A stretch of DNA of 64,000 nt from the NCBI GenBank assembly GCA_963783105.1, contig CAWAMI010000007.1, positions 744,001 through 808,000 on the forward strand, given 5' to 3'. A program made the translations under genes and the position numbers. The notes under the pieces were generated by a model that worked only from the letters and a program-made list of their open reading frames with translations, had not been told where the DNA came from and did not search any database. The DNA comes from JAVEDQ01 sp963783105. GTDB taxonomy: Bacteria; Actinomycetota; Actinomycetes; Frankiales; Frankiaceae. Positions within the stretch are counted from its first letter, which is position 1. Each line of letters starts with the position of its first letter. This document shows, one piece after another, positions 44,436 through 53,183 of the stretch.

Positions 44436-45608
44436 CTAGGGCGAGAGGCCGCTGCAGACCCGGCGGTGCTGCCACTCGGTGATGTCGGCCGCGGCGGCGG
44501 GGCCGGACAGGGGGACCGGGATCCCGCGCCGGATCCTGGCCGGCACCCAGGTGTAGGAGTCGACGTGCCGACCGGTCGCTGTGACGCGAAGGACTCCGGT
44601 GCGCCCCGACTCCCCGTCCTCCCGCCACCAGGTGAAGTTGCCGAGCCCGTAGGCGACGAACGTCCGGCCGATCCGGCCCGCCCCCTGCACCCGGTGCGCG
44701 TGCGCGCCGACGACGAGGTCGGCCCCTGCGGCGGCGAGCCTGCGGGCCAGCGAGCTCTGCTCCGCGTCGGCGCACAGGGTCTGCTCGGTGCCCCAGTGCA
44801 TGAACACGACGAGGGTGTCGACGTGCGGCCGGGCGGCGCGGACGGCGGCGAGCAGCCGGGCGGGGTCGAAGGCCGTGGCGAGCCCCGGCCGGGAGTCCGT
44901 GGCCGTCCAGGCGGACTTCAAGCCGGGCTCGAGCCAGTCCAGCGCGGCGAGGATCCCGACGCGCTGACCCCGGATGGTCGCGACGTAGGGGCGGTAGGCC
45001 TCGTCGGCGTCGTGGCCGATACCGACCACCGGGAGGCGGGACGACGAGATGGCGCCGAAGGTGTCCTGGAGCCCGCTCGACCCGTAGTCGAGGGAGTGGT
45101 TGTTCGCCATCGTCACGACGTCGACGCCGGCTGCTCGCAGGGCGTCGAACGACGCCGGCGGCGACCGGAAGTGGAAGGCCTTGCCGGGCACCGGGCTCCC
45201 GCGGTCGGTGATCGCGGTCTCGAGGTTGACCATGGCGAGGTCGGCTCCGGACAGCACCGGCGCGACCGGCGCGAGCACCCGCGTCGGGTCGGCCCGGACG
45301 CGGTCGGCGAGCACGGGCAGCCCGGTCGAAACCGAGCCCGCCTCGGTGTCCTGCTGGTCGCCGAACTGGACGTCGCCGGCGAAGGCGAACGTGACCGGCT
45401 GGCCCGATCCCCGGGTGCCGCGGGCGCCCGTCGGCGCGGGTGGCGCGGGCGCCGGGGCTCGGCCCGACGCCTGCGCAGGAGCGGGGGGACCGCCGCCCGG
45501 TGACGCGGCGTGCTCGTCCGTGGAGCAGGCGGCGGTCCACGCGAGCATCAGCAAGACCACGAGCGTGACGAACTCGGAGCCGCGCCGCGCCGGATGCCTC
45601 GACCGCAT
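44436..45608 (-). CDS. CapA family lipoprotein (poly-gamma-glutamate synthesis type)
   Basis: The 390-residue protein has an N-terminal lipoprotein signal (VTLVVLLMLAWTAAC) and a Pro/Ala linker. The CapA metallophosphatase-like domain follows with FAGDVQFGD, MVNLETAITDRG, MANNHSLDYG, VVFMHWGTE and GAHAHRVQG, the five metal-site blocks. Such proteins belong to capsule or poly-gamma-glutamate systems, but many actinobacterial members stand alone without capB/C, as here. ATG 45608 is preferred because it lies next to the signal; an ATG at 45695 would add 29 Arg-rich residues. Confidence 0.88.
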   Translation of the reverse strand: MRSRHPARRGSEFVTLVVLLMLAWTAACSTDEHAASPGGGPPAPAQASGRAPAPAPPAPTGARGTRGSGQPVTFAFAGDVQFGDQQDTEAGSVSTGLPVLADRVRADPTRVLAPVAPVLSGADLAMVNLETAITDRGSPVPGKAFHFRSPPASFDALRAAGVDVVTMANNHSLDYGSSGLQDTFGAISSSRLPVVGIGHDADEAYRPYVATIRGQRVGILAALDWLEPGLKSAWTATDSRPGLATAFDPARLLAAVRAARPHVDTLVVFMHWGTEQTLCADAEQSSLARRLAAAGADLVVGAHAHRVQGAGRIGRTFVAYGLGNFTWWREDGESGRTGVLRVTATGRHVDSYTWVPARIRRGIPVPLSGPAAAADITEWQHRRVCSGLSP

Positions 45609-45709
45609 CGACCAACCGTAGCGACGGCGACGGCGGAGAACTTCGGCAATCGGCGTCCCCGGTCGCCGCCCGGGGCTACGCTCGCGCCCCCTCATGAAGG
45701 AGGCGCGCG

Positions 45710-46402
45710 ATGACCAAGTCGGGCGAGCGGTGGTGGGCGTTGGCCGGACCGGCCTTCGCGGTGCTGTTCTGGGCGGTGGTGTTCACCCTCGAGGGCGACA
45801 CCCCGGGCGAGAAGGCGTCGGCGGCCGAGGTCGTCGACTACTTCAACGGCCACAAGGGGCGCACGATCGCCGACGTCTTCCTCGCGCCCCTGCTGGTGGC
45901 GTTGCTGTTGCTGTCCGTCGCGTACCTGGTCGCCCGGCTGCGCGACCACGAGCGCGGGACGACGTCCCGGCTCGGGCGGGCGATGCTCGCCATGGGGACG
46001 GCGGTGTGGGCCGCCGGCGCCCTGCTCGGCTCGGTGGCCTCGTTGACGCTCGTCTCCTCCGCGGACAACGGCCAGGTGGAGATCGCGCACACCGTGAACG
46101 TCCTGGCCAACAGCCTGTGGGTGCCGTTCATCGCCGGGCTCGCGATGACGATGATCGGCGCCGGGCTGAGCGTGCTGTCGACCTCCGTGCTCCCGCACTG
46201 GCTGGGCTGGATCGCGCTCGTCGTCGGCGTCGTCTCGCTCGCCGGACCGGGCGGCTTCCTCGGCTTCTTCGCCGCCCCGCTGTGGCTGCTCGTCACCGGC
46301 GTGATGTTGTTCCTCCAGCCGGAGGCCGAGGTGTCGGTTCCCCGCGCGCGGACCGACGCGTCCACGGACGCCGCGCCGAGGAGGACGACTCCCACCGGCT
46401 GA
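45710..46402 (+). CDS. Integral membrane protein of unknown function (230 aa)
   Basis: The protein has six predicted helices: about residues 10-27, 55-78, 92-115, 125-155, 160-185 and 188-208. A hydrophilic tail follows. A loop after helix 1 reads AAEVVDYFNGHKG. The gene has a clear GGAGG ribosome-binding site and is divergent from the CapA-like gene. This layout resembles DUF4386-type membrane proteins, but I cannot confirm the family. Confidence 0.75.
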   Translation: MTKSGERWWALAGPAFAVLFWAVVFTLEGDTPGEKASAAEVVDYFNGHKGRTIADVFLAPLLVALLLLSVAYLVARLRDHERGTTSRLGRAMLAMGTAVWAAGALLGSVASLTLVSSADNGQVEIAHTVNVLANSLWVPFIAGLAMTMIGAGLSVLSTSVLPHWLGWIALVVGVVSLAGPGGFLGFFAAPLWLLVTGVMLFLQPEAEVSVPRARTDASTDAAPRRTTPTG

Positions 46403-46417
46403 GCCGGCGGGCTCAGC
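46396..46417. terminator. Bidirectional hairpin covering both convergent stop codons
   Basis: ggctgagc (46396-46403) and gctcagcc (46410-46417) are exact reverse complements around six bases. The stop of the plus-strand membrane protein lies in one arm and the stop of the minus-strand oxidoreductase in the other. Confidence 0.6.
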
Positions 46418-47402
46418 CTCCCGCGGCCTCGAGGAACCGCTCGAGTTCCCGACGGGTGTCGGGGCCGCAGGGCTGGAAGACGATCTCGGTGACGCCGTGG
46501 TCCGCCAGGTCGCGGACCTTGGCGCGAACCTGACGGGCCGTCCCGCTGAGCGTGCGTGGTTCGAGGAGGGCGTGTCCTCCCGCGTCCCACGCCGCCCGAT
46601 CGGCGTCGTTGAGTTCGACGCAGTGACCGGTGTGCACCGCGAGGTGGCGGCGGTCCTCGGGCGTCCGGTTCACCACGTCGTTCCAGGCGTCCCCGCCCGG
46701 CAGCCCGGCGACGGCGGCCGGGCCCCCGAACTCGTACGCGCCGTGCCAGGAGAGCGCCGTCCCCGGGCCGCCGGCGAGCCGGACCCGGTCGGAGGTCGGG
46801 TCCTCGCCCTCGTCCAGGACGGTGCCCCAGGCCAGGTACGAGGCCGTCTCGAACTCGCCGGCGAAGTCCGGGACCTGCAGGGTCGCGAACAGGCCGTCGC
46901 CGAGCTCGTGGGCCACCTTCGCGCCCTTGGGCCCCAGGGCGCTGATCAGGATCGGCACGTCGACGGGCCGCGGGGGAGCGTGGCCGATCGGGTGCAGCAT
47001 CTGCATCTGGGCCCCCTCCCACTCGACCACGTCGCCGCGCAGCAGCCCGCGGAAAGCCCGGATGTACTCGGACATGAACGCCCACGTGATGCCCGGATAG
47101 CCCATCGCGCGGCGGCCGGAGAAGCCCGTCCCGAAAGCCACCTGCACCCGTCCCGGCGCCATCGCCGCCAGGGCCGCCGTCGCGGCGGCGTTCACCATCG
47201 GATGCCGGAGCGAGGGCACCAGGACGCCGGGGCCGAGGCCGATGCGCGAGGTGCGCTCGGCGGCGAGGGCGAGCGCCATCCAGACGTCGGGGCTGTTCTG
47301 CGGGGTGTCGAACAGCCAGGCCCGCTCGTAGCCGAGCTCCTCGGCGAGCGCGATGTCCTCGTGCGAGTTCAACGCCGTGGGAAAGGCGGCCGAGATCTGC
47401 AT
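46413..47402 (-). CDS. LLM-class (luciferase-like) flavin or F420-dependent oxidoreductase
   Basis: The 329-residue protein is a TIM-barrel luciferase-like enzyme. It has a short N-terminal strand (MQISAAFPTAL), EELGYERAWLFDTP, RIGLGPGVLVPSLRHPM, VAFGTGFSGRRAMG and PILISALGPKGAKVAHELGDG. Actinobacterial members often use F420, which is an inference here. The ATG at 47402 has GGAGGAG close upstream. It follows the SMP-30 gene by 31 bases on the same strand, so the pair may act in one catabolic step series. The substrate is unknown. Confidence 0.88.
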   Translation of the reverse strand: MQISAAFPTALNSHEDIALAEELGYERAWLFDTPQNSPDVWMALALAAERTSRIGLGPGVLVPSLRHPMVNAAATAALAAMAPGRVQVAFGTGFSGRRAMGYPGITWAFMSEYIRAFRGLLRGDVVEWEGAQMQMLHPIGHAPPRPVDVPILISALGPKGAKVAHELGDGLFATLQVPDFAGEFETASYLAWGTVLDEGEDPTSDRVRLAGGPGTALSWHGAYEFGGPAAVAGLPGGDAWNDVVNRTPEDRRHLAVHTGHCVELNDADRAAWDAGGHALLEPRTLSGTARQVRAKVRDLADHGVTEIVFQPCGPDTRRELERFLEAAGG

Positions 47403-47433
47403 GCGCTCCTCCGTTACTGCTGGCGGCTCGGTG

Positions 47434-48324
47434 CTAGGGGCGACCGCCGTGCGGCACGTCGACGCGCGCCGCGAGCAGGTTCGCCTCGCGCGCCGCGCTG
47501 CGGGCCGTGCGATCGAAGTCGGGCGCGCTGCACAGGAACAGCGTCCTGCCGTCCTCGCCGCCGAGCATGCAGGCGAAGACGCCGTTGCCCACGGGCAGCT
47601 CCTCGGCGATCTCGCCGCCCTCGCGGACCCGGAGGACCCGGCCGCCCAGCGCGTCGGCGATCCAGAGCGCACCCTCGGCGTCCAGGCCGCACCCGTCCGG
47701 GGCGACCGAGAGCTGGCCGAGCGCAGGCTGCAAGTCACGTTCGGTCGGCAGCTCGCCGAACGCGGCCCACACCCGCCGGTTCGCGAGCGTCCCGTCGTCG
47801 GCGAGATCGAACGCGGTGATCCGGTTACCGAAGGTCTCGTCCACCAGCAGGACCCCGTCGTCGGTGATCACGCTGCCGTTGGGGAACCACATGTCGTCGG
47901 CCACCTGCGTCACCGTGCCGTCCGGATCGATGCGCAGCAGTACGGTCGGCTCGACCGGCGCACCGGCCATCAGATCGAAGCCGAAGTTGCCGGCGAACGC
48001 CCGCCCCCGGTCGTCGACGACCATGTCGTTCGGCTCACCGGTGACGTGCGCGGACAGGTCTGCGTGGGTGACGAGCGACCCGTCGGGCTCGCGGCGCAGC
48101 AGCCGGTTGTCGTGCTGGGAGATGACGAGCATGCGGCCATCGGGGAGCCACCCGAGCCCGGACGGCTGACCCGGCACCTCGGCCTCCTGGCGGAGGTCGC
48201 TGCCGTCCTCGCGGGCGGAGAGCACCTGATGGGTGTAGAAGTCGGAGAACCAGATCCGGTTCTCGTGCCATCGCGGGCACTCGAGGTAGGAGAAGCCGGT
48301 CAGAACGGTGCTGATCTCGCGCAC
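47434..48324 (-). CDS. SMP-30/gluconolactonase family hydrolase
   Basis: The 296-residue six-bladed beta-propeller has the family's LECPRW (metal Glu), RMLVISQHDNRLL, GEPNDMVVDDRGRAFAGNFGFD (Asn ligand), FPNGSVITDD and DGCGLDAEGALWIAD (Asp ligand) blocks. Such enzymes open lactones or act on related esters using a divalent metal. It begins with GTG at 48324 and is transcribed ahead of the LLM oxidoreductase. A link with lactone chemistry of the oxidoreductase product is conceivable but is only an inference. Confidence 0.9.
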   Translation of the reverse strand: MREISTVLTGFSYLECPRWHENRIWFSDFYTHQVLSAREDGSDLRQEAEVPGQPSGLGWLPDGRMLVISQHDNRLLRREPDGSLVTHADLSAHVTGEPNDMVVDDRGRAFAGNFGFDLMAGAPVEPTVLLRIDPDGTVTQVADDMWFPNGSVITDDGVLLVDETFGNRITAFDLADDGTLANRRVWAAFGELPTERDLQPALGQLSVAPDGCGLDAEGALWIADALGGRVLRVREGGEIAEELPVGNGVFACMLGGEDGRTLFLCSAPDFDRTARSAAREANLLAARVDVPHGGRP

Positions 48325-48435
48325 GGCTCACCTCGCGACGGTTCGTGGGCCGGGAGCATAGTTTCTCCCCGCTTTGGCCCACCAGCCCCGCGGGAGCATC
48401 GGATCCGGCGGGGACGGGCGACGGGGAGGAGCCGG

Positions 48436-49674
48436 GTGGTCCTGAAGGTGCGCGTGCCGCCGGATGCGGTGTGCGGCGACGTGGACGAGGGCTACGGGCC
48501 GGTCGCGGACGCGTTCCGCCGCAACTTCGCCGAGCGCGGGGAGGTCGGCGCCGCGTGCTCGGTCTACCGGGACGGCCGGGCCGTCGTCGACCTTTGGGGC
48601 GGCTACCGGGACGGGCGGCGACTGCGCCGGTGGGAGCGCGACACCGTCGTCACCATGTTCTCGACCTCGAAGGGAGTGACGGCCGCCGCGCTCGCCGTCG
48701 CCCACTCCCGCGGCCTCGTCGACTACGACCAACGGGTGGCGACGTACTGGCCGGAGTTCGCCCGGGCGGGCAAGGAGGACGTCACCGTCCGCCAGCTGCT
48801 GGCGCACCAGGCGGGCCTGGCCGTGATCGACCGGGCCCTGTCGGTCGAGGACCTGGCCGACCTCGACGTCGTCGCCGACGCCCTGGCGGTCCAGTCGCCG
48901 GCGTGGCGGCCCGGGACCCGGCAGGGCTACCACGGCATCTCACTCGGCTGGTACGAGGGCGAGCTGATCCGCCGGGTCGATCCCCGGCACCGGTCGCTGG
49001 GCCGGTTCTTCCAGGAGGAGGTCGCCGGGCCGCTCGGCGTCGAGTTCCACATCGGACTCCCGCGCGGCTACGACCCCGACCGTCGGGCGGTCATCCACGG
49101 GGCGAAGGCCCGGGAGATGCTCCTGCACCTGCACGAGATGCCTCCCGCGTTCGTCTTCGGCTTCCTCAACCCGCGCAGCCCGACGGCGCGGGCGTTCACG
49201 AACCCGTCGGTCCTGGCGGTGATCGACAACTACAACCGTGACGACGTGCTCGCCGCGGAGATCCCCGCCGCGAACGGCACCGGGGAGGTGCGCGCGGTCG
49301 CCCGGATCTACGGGGACCTGGCCACGGGCGGATCCGGCCTGGGGCTCGCTCCGGGGACGCTGCGCGCCCTCTCGGAGCCTGCGCAGCCACCGAGCGAGGG
49401 GCTGCGCGACGTCGTGTTGCGTGTCCCGACGATGTTTTCGCTGGGCTACCTCAAGCCCTTCCCCCGGTTCCGCTTCGGGTCGTCCGCCGACCTGGCCTTC
49501 GGGACTCCGGGTGCGGGCGGCTCGTTCGGATTCGCCGACCCGGACACCGGCATCGGCTTCGCCTATGCGATGAACCGGTTCGGGTTCCGCCTCTACGACG
49601 ACCCGCGCGAACTCGCGCTGCGCAACGCTCTCTACGTCGACGTGCTCGGGGAGCGTCCGCAGGTGCCGGACTGA
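48436..49674 (+). CDS. Class C beta-lactamase-fold serine hydrolase (EstB-like esterase)
   Basis: The 412-residue protein has the SxxK motif STSK at 76-79 and the Tyr block YHGISLG. AFGTPGAGGSFGFADP near the C-terminus replaces the KTG motif, as in family VIII carboxylesterases. No signal peptide is present, so it is probably a cytoplasmic esterase rather than a beta-lactamase. GTG 48436 follows GGGGAGGAG at a suitable distance. It is divergent from the SMP-30 gene with 111 bases between the starts. Confidence 0.88.
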   Translation: MVLKVRVPPDAVCGDVDEGYGPVADAFRRNFAERGEVGAACSVYRDGRAVVDLWGGYRDGRRLRRWERDTVVTMFSTSKGVTAAALAVAHSRGLVDYDQRVATYWPEFARAGKEDVTVRQLLAHQAGLAVIDRALSVEDLADLDVVADALAVQSPAWRPGTRQGYHGISLGWYEGELIRRVDPRHRSLGRFFQEEVAGPLGVEFHIGLPRGYDPDRRAVIHGAKAREMLLHLHEMPPAFVFGFLNPRSPTARAFTNPSVLAVIDNYNRDDVLAAEIPAANGTGEVRAVARIYGDLATGGSGLGLAPGTLRALSEPAQPPSEGLRDVVLRVPTMFSLGYLKPFPRFRFGSSADLAFGTPGAGGSFGFADPDTGIGFAYAMNRFGFRLYDDPRELALRNALYVDVLGERPQVPD

Positions 49675-49678
49675 ACGG

Positions 49679-50644
49679 TCAGGACAGTTCCGAGGGGGTC
49701 AGCTCGGGGAGCTCACCCGCCACCACCGCCTGGGCGACCGAGACGAGCCGGCGGTTGTGGTCGCGGGCGTAGCGCCGGATCGCATCGAACGCGGCGTCGG
49801 GGCCCATCGCGGATCGCCCGATCACGTAGCCCTTGGCCTGCTCGATCAGGATGCGGGACTCGAGGGCGGTCTCCAGCTGATCGGTGAGCCGGGCGAGCTG
49901 GTCACGGTCGTTCCGCCTGTCGGTCACGTCGTGCAGGTTGCAGACGATCCCACGGACGGCGACGTCGTCCAGGAGGTTGCTCATCACCATCTCCACCCAG
50001 CGCCACGAACCGTCCCTGCCACGTAGGCGGCACTCCAGCGGCGTGAGCCGCGATCTGGAGTTGCTCACCGAGTCGAGGTGCTGCGCGGTCGCGGGCCGGT
50101 CGTCGGGATGGATGAGGTCCCACAGCGACCTGCCCGCCTCGATCTCGTCCGCGCCGAACAGCAGGGCGGCGGTCGGGCTGACGTAGCGCACGATGGCCTG
50201 GCGGCTCAGGATCAGGGCCGCGTCGGAGGACCGGCCGAGCAGCACGCGCAGCCCGTGCCCGACGTCGACGGACACCCCGACGATCCCGACGAGTTCCCCG
50301 TCGTCGGAACGGAGCCCGGAGTCGGTCACCAGGGCGGGGAACGTGGTGCCGTCCTTGCGCCGGACGAGGAAGCCTCCCGACCACCGGCCGCCCGCACGCA
50401 CGATCTGCATGATCTCGGCGGCCATGTCCTGGCTGAGCTCCGGGACGGTCAACTCGGCGATTTTGCGCCCCAGGGCCTCCGCGGCCGTCCAGCCGTACAG
50501 GTCCTCGGCCGCCGGACCCCAGTAGCGCACCGTCCCCTCGAGGTCGGTGGCGATGACCGCATGGCCCAGGGCATCGAGCAGTCGTCCAGGGTCCGCCCAG
50601 ACCTCGGAGGGCGTGCTGTCGGCTGGGGCGATGTCGTCGGCCAT
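49679..50644 (-). CDS. PAS-PAS-ANTAR signalling protein
   Basis: The 321-residue protein carries two PAS domains: about 20-130 (LGHAVIATDLEGTVRYWGPA, then the KDGT and VGVSVDV ends) and about 135-245 (ALILSRQAIVRYVSPTAALL, then WVEMVMSNLLDD). A coiled helix leads to a C-terminal ANTAR RNA-binding domain (about 250-312, ESRILIEQAKGYVIGRSAM). ANTAR domains bind paired hairpins in mRNA and act by anti-termination. I saw no obvious target hairpin pair beside it. The sensed ligand is unknown. It is soluble. Confidence 0.92.
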   Translation of the reverse strand: MADDIAPADSTPSEVWADPGRLLDALGHAVIATDLEGTVRYWGPAAEDLYGWTAAEALGRKIAELTVPELSQDMAAEIMQIVRAGGRWSGGFLVRRKDGTTFPALVTDSGLRSDDGELVGIVGVSVDVGHGLRVLLGRSSDAALILSRQAIVRYVSPTAALLFGADEIEAGRSLWDLIHPDDRPATAQHLDSVSNSRSRLTPLECRLRGRDGSWRWVEMVMSNLLDDVAVRGIVCNLHDVTDRRNDRDQLARLTDQLETALESRILIEQAKGYVIGRSAMGPDAAFDAIRRYARDHNRRLVSVAQAVVAGELPELTPSELS

Positions 50645-50784
50645 GGAACCTTCTTCGAGCCGGTCGGAGCCGGCGTCGCGCCAGCTTCTCCCTTCTGGTC
50701 AGGATGCCACCCGGTGGGGAGCGGATCGACCACGATGGGGTCTCCCTTCGGGGAAGAATGCTCTCTCCTCTAGTTGACGCTTTA

Positions 50785-50800
50785 TCAAGCGAGTGCTTGA
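50785..50800. promoter_or_regulatory. Inverted repeat in the arsR-type promoter
   Basis: tcaagc (50785-50790) and gcttga (50795-50800) form a perfect six-base inverted repeat. It lies between a TTGACG (-35 like, 50774-50779) and a TTGAGT at the -10 position 17 bases later. It is a good candidate autoregulatory operator for the ArsR protein that starts nine bases downstream. Confidence 0.55.
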
Positions 50801-50808
50801 GTAAGCGC

Positions 50809-51159
50809 ATGGCGGTCGTCCTCGAGGAGTCACAGCTCGATGCCCTCTTCACGGCGCTCGGTGACCGCACCCGGCGGGACATCGTGGTGCGGCTGAGCGC
50901 GGGCGAGGCGACGGTGAAGGAGCTGGCGGAGCCGTACGCGATGAGCCTGCAGGCGGTGTCGCAGCACATCCGCGTGCTCGAGCGCTCGGGCCTCGTCAGC
51001 CAGGGCCGGCACCGGCAGACCCGACCGTGCCGCCTCGAACCCGTCGCGCTCGACGCCGCGCTCTCGTGGATCGAGGAGAGCCGGCGCGTGTGGTCCGAGC
51101 GGATGGACCGGCTCGAGGTGCACCTCGCCCGCCTGCGGCAGCAGGCCGAGGACAAGTGA
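50809..51159 (+). CDS. ArsR family winged-helix regulator
   Basis: The 116-residue regulator has the ArsR-type winged helix: LFTALGDRTRRDIVVRLSAGEATVKELAEPYAMSLQAVSQHIRVLERSGLV is the helix-turn-helix core. The Cys pair of metal sensors is absent, so it is of the non-metal group that often precedes SRPBCC (AHSA1) genes. The ATG at 50809 lacks a ribosome-binding site and may be leaderless. The GTGA overlap with the next gene and the ATGA after that make a three-gene operon, which it probably controls. Confidence 0.9.
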   Translation: MAVVLEESQLDALFTALGDRTRRDIVVRLSAGEATVKELAEPYAMSLQAVSQHIRVLERSGLVSQGRHRQTRPCRLEPVALDAALSWIEESRRVWSERMDRLEVHLARLRQQAEDK

Positions 51160-51620
51160 GCGGCCCCGTGAGCGGCCCGGTGAGCGACGACGAACTCGTC
51201 CACCGGCGGGTCTTCCGGGCGCCGCGCGAGCTGGTGTGGCGCTGCCTCACCGAGCCCGCCGAGCTCGCGCAGTTCTGGGGGCCGGTCGGCATGACCACGC
51301 CCAGGCACGGCATCGTCGTCGAACTCCGTCCGGGCGGCCGGTTCGAGACGCTCATGCGCGGCGAGCACGGAAGCCATCGGATGGTCGCCACCTTCGTCGA
51401 GGTCGTTCCGCCCGAACGCCTCGCCTGGGTCGAGTCGGCGAGCGGGATGCAGACCACCAGCACCCTCGAAGACCTCGGCGACGGCACGACGGCCGTCGTC
51501 ATCACCCAGCGGAACGTGCCCGAGGCGATGCGCCTGCCGGAGGCCCGAGCCGGCTTCCTCACCTCGCTCGACAAGCTCGAGACACACCTCGCTCATCTCA
51601 CCCAGGGGGACAGACCATGA
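51156..51620 (+). CDS. SRPBCC (AHSA1-like) domain protein
   Basis: The 154-residue protein is an AHSA1/START-like beta-grasp with a ligand cavity: VFRAPRELVWRCLTEPAELAQFWGP at the start, GTTAVVITQRN and a final helix FLTSLDKLETHL. It is the usual partner of the ArsR type upstream. The first 21 bases contain three in-frame GTG codons 12 bases apart (51156, 51168, 51180), each able to start the protein before the domain. The ligand is unknown. Confidence 0.88.
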   Translation: MSGPVSGPVSDDELVHRRVFRAPRELVWRCLTEPAELAQFWGPVGMTTPRHGIVVELRPGGRFETLMRGEHGSHRMVATFVEVVPPERLAWVESASGMQTTSTLEDLGDGTTAVVITQRNVPEAMRLPEARAGFLTSLDKLETHLAHLTQGDRP

Positions 51621-52231
51621 CCGGATCGCAGTCGGAGGTGGCGCGGACCTACCAGGGGCTCGCGGACCTGCTCGCCGCTCGCGGCGACGAGGCGTGGGAT
51701 GCGCCGTCGTTGTGCGAGAAGTGGCTCGTGCGGCACGTCGTCGCGCACGTGACGATGCCCGTGCGGTTGACCCCCGAGCAGTTCGGGGCCGAGATGGCCG
51801 CGGCCGGCGGCGACTTCACCGTGCTCTCCGATGCCGTCGCCGCCCGGGGCGGGTCGCTGCCCGTTGCCGACCTTCTCGACCAGCTCCGCTCCCCGGCCCT
51901 GCACGCCTGGGAGCCACCGGGCGGCGGTGCGGTGGGTGCGCTGAACCACGCCGTCATCCACTCGCTGGACGTGACGATCCCGCTCGCTGAACCGCCGGTG
52001 GCGTCGGCCGCGGCCGTGACCGCCGTCCTCGAGCACCTGACGGCGGCGAACGGAGGGCTGTTCGGCATCGACCTGACCGGCGTCCGGATCGAGGCGTCGG
52101 ACACCGGCTGGAGCTGGGGGGACGGTCGTCCCGTCCGCGCCGACGGCGCCTCGCTGGTGGCGATGCTGAGCGGCCGGACGCTGCCCGACGGGCGGGCGCG
52201 GCCCTTGCCATTCCGGGCGGGCGTTCCATGA
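51617..52231 (+). CDS. Maleylpyruvate isomerase/DinB-like fold protein
   Basis: The 204-residue protein has the helical mycothiol-dependent maleylpyruvate isomerase N-terminal fold: a first helix YQGLADLLAARGDEAWDAPSLCEKWLVRHVVAHVT. The metal-binding His pattern (H-x3-H in that helix, later H in LNHAVIHSLDV) is visible. The family uses mycothiol in several known cases. ATG 51617 overlaps the SRPBCC stop. It completes the ArsR operon. The reaction is unknown. Confidence 0.8.
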   Translation: MTGSQSEVARTYQGLADLLAARGDEAWDAPSLCEKWLVRHVVAHVTMPVRLTPEQFGAEMAAAGGDFTVLSDAVAARGGSLPVADLLDQLRSPALHAWEPPGGGAVGALNHAVIHSLDVTIPLAEPPVASAAAVTAVLEHLTAANGGLFGIDLTGVRIEASDTGWSWGDGRPVRADGASLVAMLSGRTLPDGRARPLPFRAGVP

Positions 52232-52283
52232 TTTGGACCATGCGGTCAGCCGCGGTCGGTCAGCGCATCCCCGGAGTCGGCTT

Positions 52284-53183
52284 ATGACCCTCGCCGTCGC
52301 CACGACCGGGCTGACCAAGACCTACGGCCGGACCCGGGCGCTGCGGGGACTCGACCTGCAGGTTCCGCTCGGGCAGGCCTTCGGCTTCCTGGGGCCGAAC
52401 GGCGCCGGGAAGTCGACCACGATCCGTCTGGTTCTCGCTCTGCAGCGACCCACGGCGGGGCATGCGTCGGTTCTCGGCATCGACCCTCAGCACGACCCCG
52501 TCGCGGTGCACCGCCAGGTGGGCTACCTGCCGGGGGACCTGGCCCTCTACCCCCGCCTCACCGGACGTCAGCACCTCGCGTTCTTCACCGCCGCTCGTGG
52601 GTCGACCGACGACGGGAGAGATCTGGTCGACCGCTTCCGCGTCGACGTCGACCGGCCGATCCGGGAGCTGTCGAAGGGCAATCGGCAGAAGGTCGGGCTG
52701 GTGCTGGCCTTCATCGGACGGCCTCCGCTGGTCGTGCTCGACGAGCCGACCACCGGGCTGGACCCGTTGATGCAGGCCGAGTTCGAGGCGCTGGTCCGGG
52801 AGACCGTCGCAGACGGGCGCACCGTCTTCCTCTCCTCGCACGAGCTCGACGAGGTGCAGCGGGTGTGCGACCGCGTGGCGATCATCAAGGACGGAGCGCT
52901 GGTCGCGGACGACACGGTGGCCGGGTTGCGGCGCGCCGCTCCCCGCCGCATGACCGTCACATTCGGCAGCCCGCCGCCGGACGGCACCCTCGCGGACCTG
53001 GCGGACGCGCGGGTGGTCGCCCGCGACGGGTGCACGGTCGAGCTCGAGGTGACGGGAGCGCTCGGTCCGGTGCTGGAGGGCATCGCCCGGTACGACCCGG
53101 TCGACCTGCTGAGCCGGCCACCGGACCTCGACGAGCTGTTCCTCGGGATGTACGCCGCCGAGGAGCCCGATCGTGTCGGCTGA
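52284..53183 (+). CDS. ABC-2 type transporter, ATP-binding subunit
   Basis: The 299-residue protein has Walker A GPNGAGKST, the Q-loop region QVGYLPGDLALYPRLT, a degenerate signature LSKGNRQK, Walker B VVLDEPTTGLDP and the SSHELDEV switch. It is of the drug/antibiotic-resistance (CcmA/DrrA-like) group with a C-terminal regulatory segment. ATG 52284 is used. The permease gene overlaps the 3' end by 11 bp. The substrate cannot be told. Confidence 0.93.
   Translation: MTLAVATTGLTKTYGRTRALRGLDLQVPLGQAFGFLGPNGAGKSTTIRLVLALQRPTAGHASVLGIDPQHDPVAVHRQVGYLPGDLALYPRLTGRQHLAFFTAARGSTDDGRDLVDRFRVDVDRPIRELSKGNRQKVGLVLAFIGRPPLVVLDEPTTGLDPLMQAEFEALVRETVADGRTVFLSSHELDEVQRVCDRVAIIKDGALVADDTVAGLRRAAPRRMTVTFGSPPPDGTLADLADARVVARDGCTVELEVTGALGPVLEGIARYDPVDLLSRPPDLDELFLGMYAAEEPDRVG

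Noticed and set aside
50809..51159. Arsenic- or metal-responsive ArsR
   Set aside because: The Cys metal-site pair is missing and the neighbours (SRPBCC, maleylpyruvate isomerase fold) are not metal-resistance genes.
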